Below, piece after piece: positions 58,600 through 64,000 of a stretch of DNA of 64,000 bases; the stretch's first letter is position 1, and each line of letters starts with the position of its first letter. Source of the stretch: CAVTWY01 sp963738615 (lineage in GTDB: Bacteria; Pseudomonadota; Gammaproteobacteria; Burkholderiales; Burkholderiaceae_C); the NCBI GenBank assembly GCA_963738615.1, contig CAVTXI010000019.1:1302001-1366000 (forward strand), in the 5' to 3' direction. The notes beneath the pieces were generated by a model, which did no database searches, was not told the DNA's origin, and saw only the letters and a list, made by a program, of their open reading frames with translations. The position numbers and the translations under genes are program-made.

Positions 58600-59499
58600 A
58601 TGCCCGACAGCGCCCTCCACGAAAGCCGCCTTCGCACGTTGCCGCTGCTGGCGCGCGGCAAGGTGCGTGACAACTACCTGGTCGGCGACGACCGCATCCT
58701 GATGATCGCCAGCGACCGCATCTCGGCCTTCGACGTCGTGATGCGCGAGCCGATCCCCGGCAAGGGCGCGCTGCTGACCACGATGGCGCTCTTCTGGTTC
58801 GACAAACTCGCGCATGTGGTGCCGAACCACCTGTCAGGCCAGGACCCGTGCTCGGTCGTCGCGCCTGACGAACGCGCGCAGGTCGAAGGCCGCTCGATGC
58901 TCGTCAAGCGCCTCGAACCACTGCCCGTCGAAGCCGTCGTGCGCGGCTACCTCGCCGGCAGCGGTTGGAAGGAATATCAAGCCGACCGCACCGTGTGCGG
59001 CGTCGCGCTGCCGTCGGGTCTGCGTCTGGCAAGCAAGTTGCCCCAGCCGATCTTCACCCCCGCCACCAAAGCCGCGGCGGGTGAACACGACGAAAACGTG
59101 AGCTTCGAATACATCGTGCGCACGATCGGCGAGCCGATGGCCCGGCGTGTGCGCGACGTGTCGATCCGTCTGTACGAAGAAGCCGCCGCCTACGCGCGTG
59201 AGCGCGGCATCATCATTGCCGACACCAAGTTCGAATTCGGCCTCGACCGCGACGGCAACCTTGTGTTGATGGACGAGGTGCTCACCCCCGACTCGTCACG
59301 CTACTGGCCCCTCGAGTCATGGCGCGAAGGCGAGAACCCCGCGAGCTTCGACAAGCAATACCTGCGCGACTGGCTCGAAGCGGTGCGCATCGACGGCAAG
59401 CCTTGGGACAAGAAGGCGCCTGCGCCTGCGCTGCCGGGTGAGGTCATTGCGCGGACGGCGCAGAAGTACGAAGAGGCGTGGCAGCGGCTGCGCCGTTGA
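58600..59499 (+). CDS. purC: Phosphoribosylaminoimidazole-succinocarboxamide synthase
   Basis: It ligates aspartate to CAIR with ATP in de novo purine synthesis. 299 residues. The N-terminal RGKVRDNYLVGDDRILMIAS and DRISAFDVVM, then VKRLEPLPVEAVVRGYLAGS, KLPQPIFTPATKA, IADTKFEFGLDRDG and DEVLTPDSSRYWP are the SAICAR-synthetase signatures. The length fits the longer yeast-like bacterial form. Together with purE and purK downstream it makes up part of the purine pathway, although other genes intervene. Confidence 0.97.
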   Translation: MPDSALHESRLRTLPLLARGKVRDNYLVGDDRILMIASDRISAFDVVMREPIPGKGALLTTMALFWFDKLAHVVPNHLSGQDPCSVVAPDERAQVEGRSMLVKRLEPLPVEAVVRGYLAGSGWKEYQADRTVCGVALPSGLRLASKLPQPIFTPATKAAAGEHDENVSFEYIVRTIGEPMARRVRDVSIRLYEEAAAYARERGIIIADTKFEFGLDRDGNLVLMDEVLTPDSSRYWPLESWREGENPASFDKQYLRDWLEAVRIDGKPWDKKAPAPALPGEVIARTAQKYEEAWQRLRR

Positions 59500-59550
59500 G
59501 CGCCGGCTCGAGGCGTCTCGGCGGCGCGCATCGACGGCCAGCGCGATCGG

Positions 59551-59901
59551 CTACGTATCAACCATTGTTGACACAAAGGCGACAGCCCCAAGTCGGGGAA
59601 GGAGATCGGTGATCCGCACCCGATGCTCGTTGTCAGTGCAAAGGCCTTCAACGAACGCACGGGCATCGTGATCGGCTTTCCGATGACGAGTGCCGAGACC
59701 AACGATTCGAACCCCTTCGCAGTGAAGGTCGTCGGCCCCGACAAGAGTGCTCGCTATGTGCTGGTCCATCAGCCCAAGTCCTTCGACTGGCGCGAGCGCG
59801 ACGCCAAACCCCACCCCTGGGCCGGCAAGCACATCAAGGCTCTGCGTCAGTCACTCGACGAACTCGACGCCATCTGCGCAATCTGCCCGCGGAAAGCGTG
59901 A
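59551..59901 (+). pseudogene. PemK/MazF-family toxin-like gene with damaged N-terminus
   Basis: From 59587 the frame gives PKSGKEIGDPHPMLVVSAKA, FNERTGIVIGFPMTSAETND and NPFAVKVVGPDKSARYVLVH, which match the core of PemK/MazF-type endoribonucleases. The C-terminal LRQSLDELDAICAICPRKA also fits. The first in-frame ATG (59623) would remove the first conserved strand. An in-frame stop at 59569 blocks extension, while a plausible N-terminus (GYVSTIVDTKATAP) lies in another frame that one extra C in the C-run at 59586-59589 would join. No antitoxin gene adjoins it. It is either a decayed orphan toxin or another indel victim. Confidence 0.6.
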
Positions 59902-59926
59902 GCGCCGCGGTACCCGTCGGTGACGA

Positions 59927-60895
59927 TCAGAACAATGCCATGCTCAGCTTGCGCCGATAGCTGTCCACCACCGGATCGGCGCTCGCCACGGTCTGCTTGC
60001 CCGTGAGCTCGAGCGCGCCTTTCGCCGCGGCCGCCGCGGCCTTGGGCGCCGGCTTGGCCATCAGCTCGAGGATCGCGACGTAGGTCTTGCGCGCGGCCTG
60101 CTCGTTCCAGTTCTTGTCGCGCATCACGATCTCGAGCAACTCGTCCATCGCGTCGGTGAAGCGGGCCGTGGCGAAGCGCTTGCGCGCGAGGTCGAAGCGC
60201 GCGTCGAAGTCGCGCTTGTTCGTCCCGATCGCGGCCGTGAGCGTGTCGTCGGGACGCAAGCCCGGTGCGGCCTCGCAAACCTCGAGCCACGTGCCCAACG
60301 CGGCGAGCCGCGCATCGAACATCGTCTTGGCCGCAACCGGCTCGAAGGCTTGGCGCGCCTGCGCCACCAGCGCCGCTTTGGCCGACGTCGGCGACGACGC
60401 ACTGTGCTCGAGCAGCAGCTTGATGTAGTCGGCGCGAGCCGCATCGTTCGCCGGGTCAACCGCAACTGCCTGCTGCAACTTCGCAAGCGCGGCATCGGGG
60501 TCGCCTTCAGTGGCGAGCGCCTGCGCTTCTTCGACCTCGGCTTGCGCTTCCAACTCGCCTTCGGTCGGCAGATGTTTGTCGAGGAACTCGCGAATCTTCG
60601 CTTCGGGCAATGCACCCACGAAGCCGTCGATCGGCTGACCTTGATCGAACAGCACGCAGAACGGAATGCTGCGTACGCCGAAGGCTTGGCTGAGCTGGCT
60701 CGAGATTTCGGGCTGGTCGTCGCTGTTGAGCTTGGCGAGCTTGAAGCGGCCGGCGTAGGCGGTCTCGAGCTTCTCGAGCACCGGCCCCAGCGCCTTGCAC
60801 GGTGCGCACCAGGGCGCCCAGATGTCGAGCAGCACCGGTTGCTGCATGGACGCGCCGATCAGATCGGTTTCGAGGTTTTGGAGGGTGATGTCCAT
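59927..60895 (-). CDS. Thioredoxin-like co-chaperone, YbbN/CnoX family
   Basis: About 322 residues from one of two adjacent ATGs (60898/60895); no ribosome site distinguishes them. The N-terminal thioredoxin fold has WAPWCAPCK, so both redox cysteines are kept, and the cis-Pro RSIPFCVLF. The C-terminal part is TPR-like (EEAQALATEGDPDAALAKL and the RDFDARFDLARKRFATARFT helix pair). CnoX proteins protect against oxidative damage and hand clients to chaperonins. The upstream spacer holds GCGATCGTG tandem repeats at about 60902-60930. Confidence 0.88.
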   Translation of the reverse strand: MDITLQNLETDLIGASMQQPVLLDIWAPWCAPCKALGPVLEKLETAYAGRFKLAKLNSDDQPEISSQLSQAFGVRSIPFCVLFDQGQPIDGFVGALPEAKIREFLDKHLPTEGELEAQAEVEEAQALATEGDPDAALAKLQQAVAVDPANDAARADYIKLLLEHSASSPTSAKAALVAQARQAFEPVAAKTMFDARLAALGTWLEVCEAAPGLRPDDTLTAAIGTNKRDFDARFDLARKRFATARFTDAMDELLEIVMRDKNWNEQAARKTYVAILELMAKPAPKAAAAAAKGALELTGKQTVASADPVVDSYRRKLSMALF

Positions 60896-60990
60896 CATGG
60901 TGTGGCGATCGTGGCGATCGTGGCGAGCGTGGAACGGGGTGGGGCGCGGCGCCAAACGCTGCGCGCATTCATCGCAGGTGAGGGCTGGTC

Positions 60991-60996
60991 ACTAGA
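60991..60996 (+). promoter_or_regulatory. Possible -10 element of purEK
   Basis: TAGAAT lies ~33 bp before the purE GTG. The upstream -35 match is poor. A TAGAAT hexamer also precedes fba and the DUF2063 gene at similar distances, which suggests a recurrent promoter form in this genome. Confidence 0.3.
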
Positions 60997-61028
60997 ATTC
61001 GACCCCTTCCTTCCCCGCGGAGCACAAG

Positions 61029-61522
<494 letters not shown>

Positions 61523-61526
<4 letters not shown>

Positions 61527-62725
61527 CCAACCATTCGGTTCTTCTCGGCGGCACACTCGACGCGCAAGGTCACCCGGTCACGCTCGGCGTGATGGGCGGC
61601 GGCCAGCTCGGGCGCATGTTTGTTCATGCGGCTCAGGCGATGGGCTACGCCACCGCGGTGCTCGACCCCGACCCGACGAGCCCTGCCGGGCGCGTCGCCG
61701 ACTATCACGTGCAGACGGCGTATCTCGACGAAGCCGGGCTGGCGCAGTTGCTGCAACGGAGCTCGGCGATCACGACCGAGTTCGAGAACGTGCCTGCCGG
61801 GGCGCTGATCACGCTGGGTGCGCACCGCCACGTCGCACCCGACGGTGAATCAGTTGCGATCTGCCAGGACCGCGCGCTCGAGAAGCGCCAGTTCGCTTTG
61901 GCCGGTGTGCCCTGCGCACCGCACGCGGTGATCAGACGGGCAGGCGATCTGGAACGTGTCGACGTGGCTGCGCTGCTGCCCGGCATTCTCAAGACCGCGC
62001 AGCTGGGTTATGACGGCAAGGGGCAGGTTGTGGTCAACGATGCCGCTGCGCTGGCGGCGGCGTGGCAGCAGCTTGGCGGCGTGGCCTGTGTGCTGGAAAA
62101 GAAGCTCGACCTCGCGCTCGAGCTCAGCGTGGTGCTCGCGCGTGAGGCGATGGGCACCACGGTTGCGCTGCCGGTGCAGCAGAACCTTCATCGCGACGGC
62201 ATCCTCGCAGTGACGCAAAGCCCGGCGCCCGATGCGAGTGAAACGTTGCAGGCGCAGGCGCTCGACGCGGCGCGTCGTATTGCCGATGCGATGCGCTACG
62301 TCGGCGTGTTGTGCGTCGAGTTCTTCGTCGTGAAGAACCAAGGTGCGCTCGAGCTCGTCGTCAACGAGATGGCGCCGCGACCGCACAACTCGGGCCACCA
62401 CAGCATCGACTCATGCGACACCTCGCAGTTCGAGCTTCAGGTGCGCGCGCTCGCGGGCCTACCGCTCGTCGCGCCGCAACAGCACAGCCCGGCAGTGATG
62501 CTCAATCTGCTGGGCGACCTGTGGTTCGGTGCCGATGGCCGCGAACGCACGCCGCCATGGGACCGCGTGCTGGCACTGCCCGGCACGCACCTGCACCTGT
62601 ACGGCAAGACGCAGGCAAAACGTGGCCGCAAGATGGGGCATCTGACCATCACCGCGGTCGACGCGGCGCAGGCGAAGGCGCGTGCGCTCGAGGCTGCGGC
62701 CATCCTTGGCCTGCCTGCGTTCTGA
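61523..62725 (+). CDS. purK: 5-(carboxyamino)imidazole ribonucleotide synthase
   Basis: It makes N5-CAIR from AIR, bicarbonate and ATP, supplying PurE. 400 residues. The N-terminal phrase LGVMGGGQLGRMFVHAAQAM, EFENVPAG, KTAQLGYDGKGQVVV and the ATP-grasp/metal phrase VVNEMAPRPHNSGHHSIDSC are diagnostic. Its ATG overlaps the purE stop by four bases. Confidence 0.97.
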
Positions 62726-62743
62726 CGACGACGCGCTGATCTC

Positions 62744-63733
62744 GTGAAGCTCGACGCCGGCAACGCCGCCAACGTGCGTGACGCCGCGCAGCGCATCGCG
62801 CGCGGCGAGCTTGTCGCGTTCCCGACCGAAACCGTCTACGGCCTGGGTGCACGCGCCGATGACGACGCCGCGGTCGCGAAGGTCTTCGCATTGAAAGGCC
62901 GGCCAGCGGACCATCCGTTGATCGTGCACGTGGCCGATGCGCAGGCCGTGCCGGCTTTCGCGGTCGACGTTCCCGACGCCGCGCAGCGCCTGATGCAAAC
63001 CTGCTGGCCCGGGCCGGTGACGCTGGTGCTGAAGCGCCGCGAAGGCGTGGCGAATGCGGCCTCCGCGGGGCAGGGCAGCATCGCGCTTCGTTGCCCCTCG
63101 CACCCGGCGGCGCTGTCGCTGCTGCGCGAAGCTGCGGCGTTGGGCGTGCCTGGTATCGCAGGCCCCAGCGCCAACCGATTCGGGCGCGTCAGCCCGACGA
63201 CCGCCGACCACGTCACAAGTGAGTTCGGCGATGCCCTCGCGATCCTCGATGGCGGCGCGTGCAACGTCGGCATCGAGTCGGCGATCGTCGACCTGACGCG
63301 CGCACGCCCCGCGCTGCTGCGGCCCGGTGCGGTGCCGCTGGACGAAATGCGCCGCGCTGCGGGCACGTTCATTGACGCATCGCCCGGCGACGACGCGCCA
63401 CGCGCGGCCGGCACGCTCGATGCGCACTACGCCCCCAAGGCCAAGCTGCGGCTGATGGATACGAAAGCGCTCGCAAGCGCGATCGAGGTCGTCGCAGGCG
63501 TGGGCGTGCCGGGGCTGGCGGTATATTCCCGCTCCCTCCGTGGTCCGACCCGTGGGTTCATCGCGCGGCGCATGCCCGACTCGGCGCGCGCCGCGGCCCA
63601 CGAGCTCTTCGCGGTGTTGAGGGAACTCGACGCCGCGGGCGCCACACTCATCTGGGTCGAGCAGCCACCCGACGACGCGAATTGGGATGGCGTGCGCGAC
63701 CGACTGCAACGCGCGGCGTCAGCGGCGGCGTGA
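62744..63733 (+). CDS. L-threonylcarbamoyladenylate synthase (Sua5/YciO/YrdC family)
   Basis: It makes threonylcarbamoyl-AMP for the t6A modification of ANN-decoding tRNAs. 329 residues from a GTG, 18 bp after purK. The YrdC domain covers the first ~200 residues (GELVAFPTETVYGLGARADD, KVFALKGRPADHPLIVHV, WPGPVTLVLKRR, GSIALRCPSHP, ALGVPGIAGPSANRFGRVSP). A C-terminal Sua5 domain (GTLDAHYAPKAKLRLMD to the end) is present, so this is the two-domain form. It probably shares the purEK transcript. Confidence 0.94.
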   Translation: MKLDAGNAANVRDAAQRIARGELVAFPTETVYGLGARADDDAAVAKVFALKGRPADHPLIVHVADAQAVPAFAVDVPDAAQRLMQTCWPGPVTLVLKRREGVANAASAGQGSIALRCPSHPAALSLLREAAALGVPGIAGPSANRFGRVSPTTADHVTSEFGDALAILDGGACNVGIESAIVDLTRARPALLRPGAVPLDEMRRAAGTFIDASPGDDAPRAAGTLDAHYAPKAKLRLMDTKALASAIEVVAGVGVPGLAVYSRSLRGPTRGFIARRMPDSARAAAHELFAVLRELDAAGATLIWVEQPPDDANWDGVRDRLQRAASAAA

Positions 63734-63755
63734 CGACTATCCCCGAAAGGCTTTC

Positions 63756-64000
63756 ATGCGTGCCCTGATCCAACGTTGGTTGTTCGTCGCACTGCTGCCG
63801 CTGGGCGCCGCCGCCTTGGGCGCGTGCAGCGACAGCAAATTCGCCGAACCCTTCGTCGCCGATCGCATCGTCGGTTTCGGTGACGAGTCGAGCCTTGTTC
63901 TTGCCGACGGCCGCAAGTACAGCGTCAACGACTTCACCGAAGGCAATCTTGATTGCACGAAGAACACCATCTGGTTGCAGGACCTGGCGAATGCTTTCGG
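63756..64000 (+). CDS. SGNH/GDSL-hydrolase-like lipoprotein, 3' end cut by the window edge
   Basis: The start at 63756 has AAAGG six bases upstream. The signal ends in the lipobox AAALGAC. The mature part (ADRIVGFGDESSLVLADGRK, YSVNDFTEGNLDCTKNTIW) carries an FGDESS block matching the block I nucleophile region of SGNH hydrolases, as in the lipoprotein I recall from this locus in Burkholderiales. About 81 codons are in the window. Confidence 0.7.
   Translation, partial: MRALIQRWLFVALLPLGAAALGACSDSKFAEPFVADRIVGFGDESSLVLADGRKYSVNDFTEGNLDCTKNTIWLQDLANAF

Overview
The window is about 64 kb of high-GC DNA (roughly 66-70 % by eye, nearer 60 % in the first 4.4 kb). It looks like a betaproteobacterium of the order Burkholderiales. 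The evidence is the order fba / GGDEF / purC / thioredoxin-like cnoX / purE / purK / Sua5-YrdC / SGNH-type lipoprotein at 56-64 kb, a two-domain malic enzyme (maeB), a DUF4148 protein, lipoproteins whose mature end starts CGGGD, and a 75-nt Burkholderiales-type palindromic repeat inside a gene. I cannot name the genus. Nothing shows whether this is chromosome or a large replicon, but purine and glycolysis genes favour the chromosome. No tRNA, rRNA, integrase, transposase or CRISPR array was seen.

Layout. (1) 1-4.4 kb, minus strand: a lower-GC defence-like block with a C5 cytosine DNA methyltransferase, a protein with two GHKL ATPase domains (MutL/MORC-like and histidine-kinase-like), and a receiver-domain protein cut by the window edge. 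(2) 4.7-12.1 kb: VOC protein, OmpA-like membrane protein, patatin, flavin disulfide oxidoreductase, DUF302 protein and a di-haem cytochrome-c peroxidase-like protein. (3) 12.3-24.5 kb: a 1696-residue pseudokinase/AAA/GAF/histidine kinase, a vapBC module beside a relic of that kinase, an MNIO (DUF692)-DUF2063 pair translationally coupled to an OmpR-type regulator and a sensor kinase, then a 73-aa protein, a secreted cupin and a DUF4148 protein. Several of these genes share an 11-bp-phased GTGA box upstream, which suggests one regulon. (4) 25-32 kb: maeB, brnTA, a proline/cysteine-rich membrane lipoprotein, pyk and pterin dehydratase. (5) 32.4-44.3 kb: three large secreted lipoproteins sharing a VRYG/FGDP module. 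One ends in a CotH-type kinase, one in a metallophosphatase, and one has no enzyme domain. (6) 44.4-53 kb: GST, a second vapBC, a delta-60/Calx-beta lipoprotein, and an ECF sigma / anti-sigma / CsgG-like DUF4384 operon. (7) 53.5-64 kb: a lone molybdopterin dehydrogenase subunit and the housekeeping fba-to-Sua5 cluster.

Caution on the sequence: at least eight otherwise well-conserved genes are broken by single-base indels. Sixteen are insertions and one is a deletion; seven lie in the cytochrome peroxidase gene and two in maeB. This looks more like read or assembly error than gene decay. I give full-length coordinates for these genes and note where the frame slips.
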